64,000 nucleotides of DNA from a bacterium (GCA_024742665.1 JANSYA010000001.1:1195001-1259000), one strand, 5' to 3'. Positions 54,359-63,546 are shown, numbered from the stretch's first letter. Translations and numbers: made by a program. Notes: a model not told the origin generated them from the letters alone.

Positions 54359-56008
54359 ATGCAGTCGAATATTACGGGAACTCTGATCTACGCTCCGGGT
54401 CTTTATATTCCGCCGGCGGAGATCGCCGCCGCCGCTCTGGACGCGGTGGCCGCTCAATTTCCCGGTGGGCCGATCTGGATCGCGACGCATGGTTCGCAGC
54501 ACGCGGAAGCCCTGCAGGCGCTCCTGCGCGAAGCGCGCGAAATTATGACTTCCGCCGGGTCCGACGGCGATTCGATTCAACTGCTGTCCGGATCGGGCGG
54601 GCTGGCCCCGCGCCTGCGGGAAGTCTTCGCCCTGAACGCGCCGTCTGCGCCAAAGGCCGACGATGCGGCTGACGCGTCAGTCGCCGTGTGCTATGGATGG
54701 TACCCGCTGCTGGATTCCGCGCTGGTCGAAGCGTTATTGGCGGATCACACGACATACCTGGCGCATATCAGCTACAGCGAAAATATTCCGGCCGGCTTCG
54801 CGCCTGATTTCGTTGCACGGGACTTCGTCGCCGATTTGCCCGATCCGCTGCCGCCGGAACTATCCACGACCGGGCCTTCCCCGAGCGGCGAACTGCGGGC
54901 ATTCGCCTTCAAGAACATCGATCGCTTCGACGTCGAAATTTTTTATCGCGCGCCGGACCTGCGCCAGCATCGTCTGGAGCTTTCCGCCGCCGACGAGCGT
55001 TCCACTCGCCTGATTCAGGCGATTCGCGCGCTGCGGCCGGAGCTGGCCTTTGCGGATCTCGAAGAGCTGCTGCGTTCGAATCCTGAAATCGTTCGGCCGT
55101 ATCCCTCGTACTTCGAAGTGGAGCTCTGTTCCGGGTTCGCGGAAGACGCCTTCGCGCCCCACACTGCGCCGCCTGTGAATACTTCCGAGGCGGCCGAGCG
55201 CCGGACTTCCGCGCGCTATCTGAGCTCTGAGCTTCTGGAAAAATTGCGCGGGGATATTGCGGCGAACGGCCTGCGAAACGACGTAACGGTCAGTCTGGCA
55301 GGCCGGGGCGAAGCCTGCCGGCATCCGGATTTTATAAATATCATGAACGGATTTTTAGAACTGCCGGCCGTCAAACATGTGATCATCGAAACCTACGCCG
55401 CCGGCGTCGACTCCGCGCTTCTGGAAAGCATCTTCGCCGCGCCGCAAGCCCAACGCGTTGTCTTGATCGTTCGCCTGGATAGTCTGCGGCCGGAGCGCTA
55501 CACCCGGCTGTACGGCGCGGATCGTTTCGCGAACGTTCAGAAGTTCTTAACCGCCTGCGAAACAGCCCTGAAGCGCGCCGCTGAGCAGAACTCGCCGGCC
55601 CCGGCTGTCTACGTCGAGATGCATCGCCTGGCCGAAACGGAAGACGAGCTGAGCGAATTTATGGATCGCTTTGAAGATCCGGAGCAACCGATCCGGCCGC
55701 TGCTGCAGAAATTCAATCGTTATATCGATAGACTGCCCGAACGCCGCGCCGCGGACCTGACGCCCCTGACGCGAGATTTTTGCTGGCATCTGGCGCGGGA
55801 CTTTTTCCTGACCGTCGACGGCCGGGTTCCGCTTTGCAAGCAGGATCCCTACGGCGAAAACACAGCCGCCCTGGATTTTTCGCAGATGACGGTCGCCGAA
55901 ATTGGCGATCGAACGATGCCCCATCACGCCGCATCCATGCGCGGCGAACATGATCGCGTGCCGATGCCCTGCCTTCAGTGCGACGAGTGGTATACTTTCA
56001 ACGCGTGA
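54359..56008 (+). CDS. Spiro-SPASM protein
   Basis: A 549-residue protein matching my knowledge of the spirochaete-specific spiro-SPASM family. The N-terminal part (IYAPGLYIPPAEIAAAALDA; CYGWYPLLDSALVEALLADH) looks like a degenerate nucleotidyltransferase (SpsF-like) domain. The middle (SLAGRGEACRHPDFINIMNG; KHVIIETYAAGVDSALLESI) resembles a radical-SAM barrel without its CxxxCxxC cluster motif. The C terminus is a SPASM domain with Cys475, Cys493, Cys538 and Cys541 as cluster ligands. SpsF- and SpsG-like genes lie 4 kb downstream. A role in making a surface or flagellar glycan is inferred. Confidence 0.78.
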   Translation: MQSNITGTLIYAPGLYIPPAEIAAAALDAVAAQFPGGPIWIATHGSQHAEALQALLREAREIMTSAGSDGDSIQLLSGSGGLAPRLREVFALNAPSAPKADDAADASVAVCYGWYPLLDSALVEALLADHTTYLAHISYSENIPAGFAPDFVARDFVADLPDPLPPELSTTGPSPSGELRAFAFKNIDRFDVEIFYRAPDLRQHRLELSAADERSTRLIQAIRALRPELAFADLEELLRSNPEIVRPYPSYFEVELCSGFAEDAFAPHTAPPVNTSEAAERRTSARYLSSELLEKLRGDIAANGLRNDVTVSLAGRGEACRHPDFINIMNGFLELPAVKHVIIETYAAGVDSALLESIFAAPQAQRVVLIVRLDSLRPERYTRLYGADRFANVQKFLTACETALKRAAEQNSPAPAVYVEMHRLAETEDELSEFMDRFEDPEQPIRPLLQKFNRYIDRLPERRAADLTPLTRDFCWHLARDFFLTVDGRVPLCKQDPYGENTAALDFSQMTVAEIGDRTMPHHAASMRGEHDRVPMPCLQCDEWYTFNA

Positions 56009-56039
56009 CCTTTCGCGTGTGTGCAGCCTGAAATTTCGT

Positions 56040-56165
56040 ATTACATTAAAAGAACTCCCGTTACATCAAAAAGAGCTCACGCTACATTAAAAAGAGCTCT
56101 CGTTATATCAATCAGAGCTCGCGTTACATCAGGAAGAGTTCCCGTTACATTAAAAAGAGCTTCCG
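56040..56165. repeat. Six 21-bp tandem repeats carrying the DCC gene's stop codon
   Basis: Six units of 21 bases run from 56165 down to 56040. In the minus-strand frame of the DCC gene each complete unit reads R-(K/E)-L-x-L-(M/I)-stop. The first unit supplies the gene's real end (stop TAA at 56145-56147); the following four keep a stop at the same position (TAA, TAA, TAG, TAA), one with an extra internal TGA, and the sixth has drifted. Most units contain GAGCTC. On the plus strand they fall beyond the spiro-SPASM stop. Confidence 0.92.
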
Positions 56166-57122
56166 CTCTTGGACCGACGGCATGCGGCAGCTGTCCTTTT
56201 TCCCAAACCAGCGATAGCGGTTGTGCGCGATTGTATCATAAAGCGCGTCGCGTACGGTGCGCGGGATCAACAATCCCGGCGCGCCCAGGCTCCAGAGGCC
56301 GCCCATTTGCACGCCGATGCGCAGGATCGCTTCGGAGCGGGTATGCAGCACGCCGCGGGCGTCTTGAAAGACCATGGAATCCATGTCGGCCGTCATTTCC
56401 GGCGGCAGCAGACGCGCCGCGTTTTCGCCCTGCAGCGGCGCATAGCGCAGCACGCCCGCGCGATCTACGTTCAGAAGAAAATCGACGGCGGTATTGCACA
56501 GGCCGCACACGCCGTCGAAAAACACGATCGGCTGCGAGGACTGCGCCGCGGGTCGCGGACGTGGCGGGAATAACCAGGCGAGATTCAATCCGCCCGCCGC
56601 AAGAGTCGCGACCGCCAACCAGGCGAATGTGCTCAGCGGAGCGGGGATCGAATAGATCAGCAACAGGACTGTGAGCATCGCTGCCGCAAGCAAGGCCGCA
56701 ATCGCCAGCGCCCCGGGCATCCTCCAGGCCGAGGGGAGCGTACTCGAAGCTTTCCCGGGGATCATCTTGCGCAGTTTCGCGAAGATCGTCGTGCCCGGCA
56801 GACCCAGGCGCAGAGTTTCGCCCGCAGGAGCCAGCAGCATCAGCGCGAAAGGAGCGCAGATGCCGGCAAGCACTGCCAGTGCGAGCGGAGTGGGGAAAGT
56901 CAAGAAAGAACAGATCGACAACAACACAATCAGAGCGGCGAGACGCCGGAGCCGCCCTACCACCAGGCACGCGCCGGCGATTAGATGCGCCCATAGCCCG
57001 GCTACAATCGGAAAGGGAGCGTGCAAACTGATTGGATCCAGCACGATCAGACCGATATAAATCGCCAGGACTCCGGTTAAGATACGCGCGATGGCGAACT
57101 GGTACGGTGAATAGTTTTGCAT
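56145..57122 (-). CDS. Membrane protein with C-terminal DCC (thiol-disulfide) domain
   Basis: A 325-residue protein with an N-terminal block of six or so membrane helices of DoxX/HTTM-like character (FAIARILTGVLAIYIGLIV onward) and a C-terminal cytoplasmic DCC domain. The signature VFFDGVCGLCN has the D-G-x-C-x-x-C redox motif of the DUF393/DCC family. Start could be ATG 57122 or ATG 57158, the latter overlapping the AraC-type gene. The last seven codons including the stop are the first unit of a 21-bp tandem array. The function is unknown; redox activity is inferred from the CxxC pair. Confidence 0.75.
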   Translation of the reverse strand: MQNYSPYQFAIARILTGVLAIYIGLIVLDPISLHAPFPIVAGLWAHLIAGACLVVGRLRRLAALIVLLSICSFLTFPTPLALAVLAGICAPFALMLLAPAGETLRLGLPGTTIFAKLRKMIPGKASSTLPSAWRMPGALAIAALLAAAMLTVLLLIYSIPAPLSTFAWLAVATLAAGGLNLAWLFPPRPRPAAQSSQPIVFFDGVCGLCNTAVDFLLNVDRAGVLRYAPLQGENAARLLPPEMTADMDSMVFQDARGVLHTRSEAILRIGVQMGGLWSLGAPGLLIPRTVRDALYDTIAHNRYRWFGKKDSCRMPSVQERKLFLM

Positions 57123-57135
57123 AGGGTTTCGGTGC

Positions 57136-58359
57136 TTAGTGTTTTGATCCGTGCTCATTGCGATACTTCGACGGCGACATGCCGGTCGCTTCGCCAAAGG
57201 CGCGATAAAATGCAGTCTTCGAATTGAAGCCCGCCTGTAATCCGATTTCCAGAACCGAGCGTGAGCTATGTGCCGACGAGCGCAGGGCTTCTTCGGCGTC
57301 TCGAATGCGATAGCGATTGACGTAGCCGGCGAAATCAATCTCCAGGATCTGGTTGAGATAGTACGATAGCTGGTGCGGGCTGAGATCCAGCAAGCTGGCG
57401 ACCGTCGAAAGGCGCAGGTCTTCGTCCTGGTATATTTTTTCCGTCTCCATTAGTTCGTCGAGGTTTTGCTGCAAGCGTTCCGGCGAAAGATCCCCCAGGC
57501 GGTTTTCGCGCTGCCGATTCATGCGCCGGGCTTCCAGGCGTAGCGATTGCAAAAATCGCGGGAAGCGCAGGCCGAGTAAGCCGACGGCGTACAGGGCGAT
57601 CAAAAGCAAACTGATTCCGACAATGCCGGCGCTGTTTGCGGCGAAGGATTGAAACGGCGAATCTGCGGTGCCTGTCGCTTCGCCGTTCAGCGCATAGATC
57701 TCCGGCAGGCTGCTGAAGGCCTGGCAGGCCGCCGCACTCAGCGCCCCTAATCCGAGCAGCGCCGCGGTCAGCGCCGCCGTTTTCGACTGGCCTTGCACGA
57801 ACAGCCGGACCGCGCTAATGACTGACGGCAGCAGGTACGCGGCAATGTGCAGATTGCCGGCTGTGATGATCAGAGCCCGGCTAACGCGCCGGGTGACCGT
57901 ATCCTGAATCGTTTCGCATGCCGGCGAGCATAAGCCCGGTGCGATCAGGCTTGCGAAATCTATAAGCATCAGCAGCGAGCCGATCGCCAGAATCAGCGTT
58001 CCCGGCAACAGCTGTTTCCATCCAGGCAGAGAGCCGCTGTCGCCGCTCACCGTCTCCGGGAAATCGTCCGAGCGCGGATCCGTGATCATAAAGGCGAAAT
58101 AGGCGAAGGCGAGCGGGCCCAACCAGAAGCGCGGTAGCGCGAACCAGAAGCTCAGAGCCGGCATATGAGCGATCCATTCCGGCGGGCTTGTCGTTACGAC
58201 GAGCACGTCCAAAAAGATGAAAGCGACCCCGAAGTACAGCCGCGCGATCAGCGTATTACGCGCTGTCTGTAAGAGCTGACCGAGCGCCAGGTACAGAGCA
58301 TGGCAGAGTCCGGTAAACGCCAGCGCGGTCAGGGCCAGGGCGATGGGGTTTGCTGTCAT
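57136..58359 (-). CDS. Membrane-bound AraC-type regulator
   Basis: A protein of about 407 residues with seven hydrophobic segments in the first 270 residues and a C-terminal AraC DNA-binding domain (LSTVASLLDLSPHQLSYYLN; SVLEIGLQAGFNSKTAFYRA, ending FGEATGMSPSKYR). The layout matches 7TM-AraC regulators that sense a signal in the membrane. ATG 58359 was chosen; ATG 58401 is possible. It lies just upstream of the DCC gene (overlap depends on that gene's start) and may control it. No clear Shine-Dalgarno. Confidence 0.82.
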   Translation of the reverse strand: MTANPIALALTALAFTGLCHALYLALGQLLQTARNTLIARLYFGVAFIFLDVLVVTTSPPEWIAHMPALSFWFALPRFWLGPLAFAYFAFMITDPRSDDFPETVSGDSGSLPGWKQLLPGTLILAIGSLLMLIDFASLIAPGLCSPACETIQDTVTRRVSRALIITAGNLHIAAYLLPSVISAVRLFVQGQSKTAALTAALLGLGALSAAACQAFSSLPEIYALNGEATGTADSPFQSFAANSAGIVGISLLLIALYAVGLLGLRFPRFLQSLRLEARRMNRQRENRLGDLSPERLQQNLDELMETEKIYQDEDLRLSTVASLLDLSPHQLSYYLNQILEIDFAGYVNRYRIRDAEEALRSSAHSSRSVLEIGLQAGFNSKTAFYRAFGEATGMSPSKYRNEHGSKH

Positions 58360-58569
58360 AGGCGGTGACGAAAGTAGAGCGGTGATGATCGCGCGTGTCA
58401 ATCCGAAAGCGTGCTCCGACCACTCGCGCGGAGTTCCGAATCATCCGGGACTCATCGGGGCGGTGCCAGTTTATGATCCGGAACGATTCCGGTCCGAAGT
58501 TGGTGTAGAATCGTCCGCAATCAAGGAACAGCCGTGCGACTCTGGCGTGGCGCGGGCGGGAGTGAACAG

Positions 58570-59910
58570 ATGGACAGGGATTCGAAAACAGAGGAAAGCG
58601 AAACGCAAGCAAGGGGGCCCGGCGGCGCGATCCGGGATTTTTTTACCGGCCGTCGTTCGTTGCGCTTCGGCGTGAAAATCGCCGGCGTTGTTTCGGTCGT
58701 TTTATTGGCGGCGCTTGTGTATCTATGGCCGACGGGCATGCCGGCCGGCGCCGAATACTTTCGTCCGGTGGGGGAGCGCAGTCTACAGGCGGACGAAGAG
58801 GGGCAGTGGCGATACGTACAGCATCTTTATCGCCGAATGGAAGCCTCCGGCGATACTTTTCCGGATTGGGACGCGGGCATGATGTCGCGCTGGAAGTACG
58901 CCATCGCCTTTCTGGCGTACGGCATGCCGTCTCTGGCGATGATCGAACCCGAGAAAAAAGAAATCGCGACCTACTATTTGTATGTGATGATCAACAAGAT
59001 GAAGTCGAAGAAAGTCTGGCGTGAATGGCAGGACTACGGCTTCGGCGAAGATCCGATTTGCCTGCACAACGTAATGTACAAAGGTCATTTGAATTTAATG
59101 TACGGCCTGTATCAGTTCATGAGCGGCGACGAACGATTCGCGAAAGAGTTCACCTGGCTGACGCGGCAGATCGTAGCGGAAATCGATCTGCACAGCAAGA
59201 AAGGCCTGTACGAAGGATCGAACTGCGAACCCGACCAGTACTTCGTGCAGTGCAACGCCATCTCGCTCTTGAGCTTGCATCTGTACGATCGTCTGTATGG
59301 CACTGATTATACCGGCGATCACGTGCAGCGCGTGCTGGCTTTCATTCGTCGCCGAATGACCGATCCCGAAACCGGACTCTACTGGCACCAGTATCATCCT
59401 TCGCACGACGTTGTGGAAACCAGCCTTTCGGGTTATACCAACGCCTGGTCGATGGTGATGCTGAATTTCTTTGAGCCGGAATACAACGCGAAGATTTACC
59501 CCGCCTGGAAAAAAATGTTCGTCGTTGAGCTCGGGCCGTACGCCTACGTGAAAGAGGAACCGGGCGGCGGCGCATCGCAGCTGGCGACGGCTTACGGAAT
59601 GCTCGCGGCCAAAGAATTCGGCGACATCGAGCTATTTACGAAGCTGCGCAATAGCATGGATCGATTCGGCGGTCTCCGGCGCGTCGCCGAAAACGATACG
59701 ATGGCTTATGCATCCGGCGATAATACCGTCGCGAACGGTATGCTGCTGTCCTTTAAGCTGCACGTCGGCTGGCGACGGATCCTGGAGAATGGGGCGGGTC
59801 CGAAACGCCTGGCGCGAATTCCAGCGGTCGGGAAAATGGTCTGGACGGATCTGCTGCCGAATGAGATCCACGAGAGTCATATCCCGCCGAGACCGATTCA
59901 GAATTTTTGA
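58570..59910 (+). CDS. Membrane-anchored linalool dehydratase/isomerase-like protein
   Basis: A 446-residue protein with one N-terminal membrane helix (VKIAGVVSVVLLAALVYLW) and a large alpha/alpha-barrel domain. The sequence HNVMYKGHLNLMYGLYQ and the pair Cys219/Cys228 in NCEPDQYFVQCN, nine residues apart, match the linalool dehydratase/isomerase (LinD) active-site region, where Cys171 and Cys180 are also nine apart. Other active-site residues (Asp, Tyr near the N terminus) were not securely aligned. The barrel probably lies outside the inner membrane. ATG 58570 follows GGGAG. The substrate (an alkenol or another lipid) is unknown. Confidence 0.72.
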   Translation: MDRDSKTEESETQARGPGGAIRDFFTGRRSLRFGVKIAGVVSVVLLAALVYLWPTGMPAGAEYFRPVGERSLQADEEGQWRYVQHLYRRMEASGDTFPDWDAGMMSRWKYAIAFLAYGMPSLAMIEPEKKEIATYYLYVMINKMKSKKVWREWQDYGFGEDPICLHNVMYKGHLNLMYGLYQFMSGDERFAKEFTWLTRQIVAEIDLHSKKGLYEGSNCEPDQYFVQCNAISLLSLHLYDRLYGTDYTGDHVQRVLAFIRRRMTDPETGLYWHQYHPSHDVVETSLSGYTNAWSMVMLNFFEPEYNAKIYPAWKKMFVVELGPYAYVKEEPGGGASQLATAYGMLAAKEFGDIELFTKLRNSMDRFGGLRRVAENDTMAYASGDNTVANGMLLSFKLHVGWRRILENGAGPKRLARIPAVGKMVWTDLLPNEIHESHIPPRPIQNF

Positions 59911-59964
59911 GCAGCGGCGGCTTCCGGGCCTCAATATTCCGATCGATTTGACGATACATTGAAT

Positions 59965-60750
59965 ATGCGCGCAATGGCCAGGCAATCCGGATCCTTCTCC
60001 GAGTCCGCAAAAGTCGGGATTTTCATTCAGGCCCGGGCCAATTCTTCGCGCCTGCCGGGTAAGATCTTCGAATTGCTGGATCCAGCGCGGCCGGATTCTT
60101 CGGTTCTGGAGACGATCTATCGTCGACTCTCCGGCGTGAGCGGCGCGCGCACCGCCGTGCTGGTTCCGCAAAGCGATCCGACCCTGATGGACTGGTGTCG
60201 CCAGCGCGGTCTGGAGTGCTTCGCCGGTCCGGAGGATGACGTGCGCGAGCGCTATCGTCTTGCGGCTCGCCACTACGACGTGGACTATATCGTGCGCGCC
60301 ACCGGTGACAACCCCTGCGTCGATCCGCGCGTCGCGGGAGACACGGCGCGAGCGCTGCGTCGGAGCGGGGCGGATCTTTTATCGTACGGCAATTTACCCC
60401 TGGGCGCCGCCGTCGAAGCGATGACTCGCGGGGCCCTGGAATCGGATCGAGCGCCGGCTTCGAATCTGCACCGCGAACACGTCAGCCTGCACATCAAGCA
60501 CAACCCCGAAATCTTTCGCGTCAAGCACCCCGATCACAGCTGCGCCCCGCCGGCGTATCAACAGATCGCTCTGCCGCGTTTGACCGTCGATACGCCGGAA
60601 GATCTGGCGGTGGTGCGGGCCGTCTTTCAAGCGCTCGGCTCCGACTTTGACACGCCCCGCGTGATCCAGCTCTTCGAACAGCGCCCGGAACTTTTCGCTC
60701 TGAATCAGAGCGTCGAACAGCGCACCTTTACTCCTCTGCAGACGGCGTGA
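59965..60750 (+). CDS. SpsF-like cytidylyltransferase family protein
   Basis: A nucleotidyltransferase-fold protein of about 261 residues. The N-terminal IFIQARANSSRLPGKIFELL is the conserved nucleotide-binding loop of SpsF/CMP-sugar synthetases, followed by ETIYRRL, FAGPEDDVRERYRLAA and IVRATGDNPCVDP. The family activates acidic or amino sugars with CTP for surface glycans. Several in-frame starts (TTG 59959, ATG 59965, ATG 59974) are possible. The next gene begins within its stop codon (TGATG), indicating tight coupling. Confidence 0.85.
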   Translation: MRAMARQSGSFSESAKVGIFIQARANSSRLPGKIFELLDPARPDSSVLETIYRRLSGVSGARTAVLVPQSDPTLMDWCRQRGLECFAGPEDDVRERYRLAARHYDVDYIVRATGDNPCVDPRVAGDTARALRRSGADLLSYGNLPLGAAVEAMTRGALESDRAPASNLHREHVSLHIKHNPEIFRVKHPDHSCAPPAYQQIALPRLTVDTPEDLAVVRAVFQALGSDFDTPRVIQLFEQRPELFALNQSVEQRTFTPLQTA

Positions 60751-61700
60751 TGACGCGGCCTGTGCTCCTGATCATCGGCGCGGGAGTGCGCTTCGGTCGC
60801 GGGCATTTTGTACGCATGCGCGAACTGCACGATCGCCTGCAGGCCGCCGGCCTTTCCGCCGACTGGATGAGCGTCGCCGACTTTGACGACGAAACCGCCC
60901 GCCGCGTTGCGGGCTCTCGCCGTAAATACAACCGCGATCCGGTGCTGTATATAATCGACGCTCGCGATCTAAATCCGGGACCGTTCGCGCATCCGGACGC
61001 GTCGGTCCTGGCTCTGGACAACCGGCATCCATCCCGGGAAGATTCGTCGCTTACAAAGCTCCGAGCGAATCGCGCCGAGAACCACGTCGAATTCTACGAT
61101 ACGATTCCGCATCCGCGCGCGAAGCTCGCGCAAACTCTCCCACGGGTTTTATTGCGGAACGACGTGCCCGGCTCCGGCGCGCGCATTCGCCGGCGCGAGC
61201 GCTCGCTCTTCGTGTACAGCGGCGATTTTGTCGTGCCCGGTCTGGACGAGTCTTTGCTCGATTTGGTTCGGGCCGGCTGGTCGGTGCACCGCTGCGGTCG
61301 CGCGCCGCCGCGATTGGATCGCGTGCGGATCGGCGGAGCCGGCGCCCCTGGTTTCGCCTGGAATCCCGAACTGGATCGGGATGAGTTTTTACGAACGCTC
61401 GCGGCGGCCGAGTGCGTGTGGACTTATTTCGGAATGACCCTGCTGGAAGCCTGGCATCTCGGGCGCAGCCCGGCGCTGCTGCCGGTTGCAAGCGACGTGC
61501 ACACCGAACTGGCTGATTATCTGGCGTGGGAAGCGGGACTGCCGATCATTTCGCCGGACGGGCAGGCCGTCGCGGCTTTCGAACAACGACGCCAGGACCC
61601 CGATTCGAAAGCGGCACAGCCGACCGCGAATATGCGACCCGGCGATCAGGGCTTTGCCCTCCTGATTGAAAAAATCCGGACGCTCGCAACGACGCCCTGA
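60750..61700 (+). CDS. SpsG/PseG-like glycosyl-nucleotide hydrolase or transferase
   Basis: A GT-B-fold protein of about 316 residues. The N terminus IGAGVRFGRGHFVRMRELHD matches the G-x-G-H-xx-R loop of PseG/SpsG, which removes UDP from modified sugars during pseudaminic acid synthesis. The C-terminal FGMTLLEAWHLGRSPALLPV is the sugar-nucleotide-binding half. It could be the hydrolase or a related glycosyltransferase. ATG 60750 overlaps the upstream stop; GTG 60747 is equally possible. Confidence 0.75.
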   Translation: MTRPVLLIIGAGVRFGRGHFVRMRELHDRLQAAGLSADWMSVADFDDETARRVAGSRRKYNRDPVLYIIDARDLNPGPFAHPDASVLALDNRHPSREDSSLTKLRANRAENHVEFYDTIPHPRAKLAQTLPRVLLRNDVPGSGARIRRRERSLFVYSGDFVVPGLDESLLDLVRAGWSVHRCGRAPPRLDRVRIGGAGAPGFAWNPELDRDEFLRTLAAAECVWTYFGMTLLEAWHLGRSPALLPVASDVHTELADYLAWEAGLPIISPDGQAVAAFEQRRQDPDSKAAQPTANMRPGDQGFALLIEKIRTLATTP

Positions 61701-61771
61701 TCGCCCGGCCCACGCATTGCGATGATGCCTGCCGCTCGTTGCGATCAGACGAGAGGCCGCTTCCGCGAAAT

Positions 61772-62407
61772 TTATTTATTCGGCTGCGGCGTCATACGCA
61801 GATATGGTTTGATCGCCTTATAGCCTTTCGGAAATTTTTTGTCGGCCTCTTCGTTCGAAACCGCCGGAACGATCACGCAGTCGTCGCCGTCCTGCCAGTT
61901 CGCGGGCGTCGCGACCTGGTGGTTCGCGGTCAGCTGCAGCGAATCGATCACACGCAGAATCTCGGGGAAATTACGCCCCGTGGACGCCGGGTAGGTCAGG
62001 GTCAGTTTGATGGTTTTGTCGGCGCCGATAATGAACACCGAGCGCACCGTTAGATTATTCAGCGAATTGGGGTGAATCATGTCGTACAGATTCGCGACCG
62101 TTTTGTCTTTGTCGGCGATCATCGGAAAATTCACGCTCGTGTTCTGGGTCTCGTTGATGTCCTTGATCCAGCCCTGGTGATCGTCGAGGCTGTCTACGGA
62201 CAGGCCGATGACCTTCACGTTGCGTTTGTCGAATTCCGATTTAATTTTCGCGACCGTGCCGAGCTCGGTCGTGCAGACCGGAGTATAGTCCGCGGGGTGC
62301 GAAAACAGCACGCCCCAGCTGTCGCCCAGCCATTTGTGAAACTCAATCGTGCCTTCGGTGGTCTCGGCCGTAAAGTCCGGCGCCACGTCTCCTAAACGTA
62401 ATCCCAT
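61772..62407 (-). CDS. 1-Cys (Prx6-type) peroxiredoxin
   Basis: A 211-residue cytoplasmic peroxidase that reduces hydrogen peroxide and lipid hydroperoxides. The peroxidatic Cys45 lies in the universal motif SHPADYTPVCTTE, and the long C-terminal region (TPANWQDGDDCVIVPAVSNE) is the Prx6 dimerisation domain. Length and motif order are typical. AAGGAG precedes ATG 62407. Lipid hydroperoxide removal would suit a cell with many lipolytic enzymes (inference). Confidence 0.95.
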   Translation of the reverse strand: MGLRLGDVAPDFTAETTEGTIEFHKWLGDSWGVLFSHPADYTPVCTTELGTVAKIKSEFDKRNVKVIGLSVDSLDDHQGWIKDINETQNTSVNFPMIADKDKTVANLYDMIHPNSLNNLTVRSVFIIGADKTIKLTLTYPASTGRNFPEILRVIDSLQLTANHQVATPANWQDGDDCVIVPAVSNEEADKKFPKGYKAIKPYLRMTPQPNK

Positions 62408-62559
62408 AATTTCAACTCCTTGTTCAATCGTAGTCTTGCCTTAACAAGATACAGGCGATCGCGCTGGCGGCGATCCGAATTTGTCGACGGCGCGCCTGGG
62501 TTGACATGCACCCGGGTGGCCCGCACAATCGCAGAAAAGCAGTGACCGGGGAGTAAGTC

Positions 62560-63546
62560 ATGAAACGCAGACTGATTCAGATAGCAGGCGGCGTCGCGGC
62601 GACGGCGATTGTTCTGGGAGCCGCCATCGCCTGGTACTTTACGAGCCAGGCCCTGTATCCCGAATGGCAGATCATGGATCTCGCTTCCTGTCCGCAGCGC
62701 CAGGTCGAAGGTTTCGGTCCCGAGTGCGGCGACCTGCGCAAATTGGACGATTTCGCATTCGAAGACTATCTGGCGCCGACCGATCGAGGCTATGCGGTCC
62801 CGGCGTGGTATATCCCGGCTCTAAAACAAAAGGCACCCCCGGCGAAAGCAAACGTGCTGGGCGTCGCCCCCGGCAAATATGCGGCGATTTTCATTCACGG
62901 CGGCGGGGCGGACCGGCGCGCAGGGACGCGGCTGGCTCGCTATTTCATCGATCGCGGAATCGACTACTATCAGCCCGATTTGGTCTGTCACGGATTGGCC
63001 GAATGCCCGCGCCCGGGTCTGAGCTTCGGTTACCGGGAACACCAGGACGTCGTTGATGTTTATCGCAGCATTCGCGAGCGCTATCAGGGCGTGTTTGTGA
63101 TCGGCTCATCCGTTGGCGCAAATTCGACTCTGATAGCCTTCCCGAAAATGGCGGGCGTGACCGCGGTCGTCGCCGAGAATCCGATGTACTCGGCGCGTCG
63201 CTTCGTGCTGGATACCGGCGCGGCTCCGGGATTCTTTCCCGATTGGTACCGTGAGATTTTGTATGCGCTGCTCGCCTGGCGAGCCGGCATTGAAGACCAC
63301 ACGGTCAGCGCGATGAGCGGCGTCGTTCGGGCCGCGAAGTCCGGAGCGCCGCTGCTTTTCATTCACAGCACTACGGATCATTTGATTCCCGCCACTCACA
63401 GCGAAGAGCTACACGAAATCTTTCGCGCGGAAGGCGGTACGGCCCGTCTGGAAATCGTGGAAGGAGCGCGACACTCCCGGATCTGGAACGCCGGTCCCGA
63501 AAAATACGAGGCCTTGCTGGACGATTTCTTTCGCGCAGCGCTGTAG
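62560..63546 (+). CDS. Exported or anchored alpha/beta hydrolase
   Basis: A 328-residue hydrolase with an N-terminal signal/anchor (IAGGVAATAIVLGAAIAWYF). The core shows FIHGGGADRR (oxyanion region), the nucleophile Ser184 in VIGSSVGANS, an Asp in HSTTDHLIPATH and His in EGARHSRIW. It resembles serine aminopeptidase/lysophospholipase-type hydrolases. GGGGAG precedes the ATG. The substrate is unknown. Confidence 0.82.
   Translation: MKRRLIQIAGGVAATAIVLGAAIAWYFTSQALYPEWQIMDLASCPQRQVEGFGPECGDLRKLDDFAFEDYLAPTDRGYAVPAWYIPALKQKAPPAKANVLGVAPGKYAAIFIHGGGADRRAGTRLARYFIDRGIDYYQPDLVCHGLAECPRPGLSFGYREHQDVVDVYRSIRERYQGVFVIGSSVGANSTLIAFPKMAGVTAVVAENPMYSARRFVLDTGAAPGFFPDWYREILYALLAWRAGIEDHTVSAMSGVVRAAKSGAPLLFIHSTTDHLIPATHSEELHEIFRAEGGTARLEIVEGARHSRIWNAGPEKYEALLDDFFRAAL

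Noticed and set aside
56040..56165. CRISPR array
   Set aside because: Units follow each other directly without spacers, and no cas gene is present.
56021..56674. Plus-strand open frame reading through the 21-bp array as a heptapeptide repeat
   Set aside because: It runs antisense into the DCC domain gene and becomes low-complexity; the repeat is explained by the minus-strand gene end.
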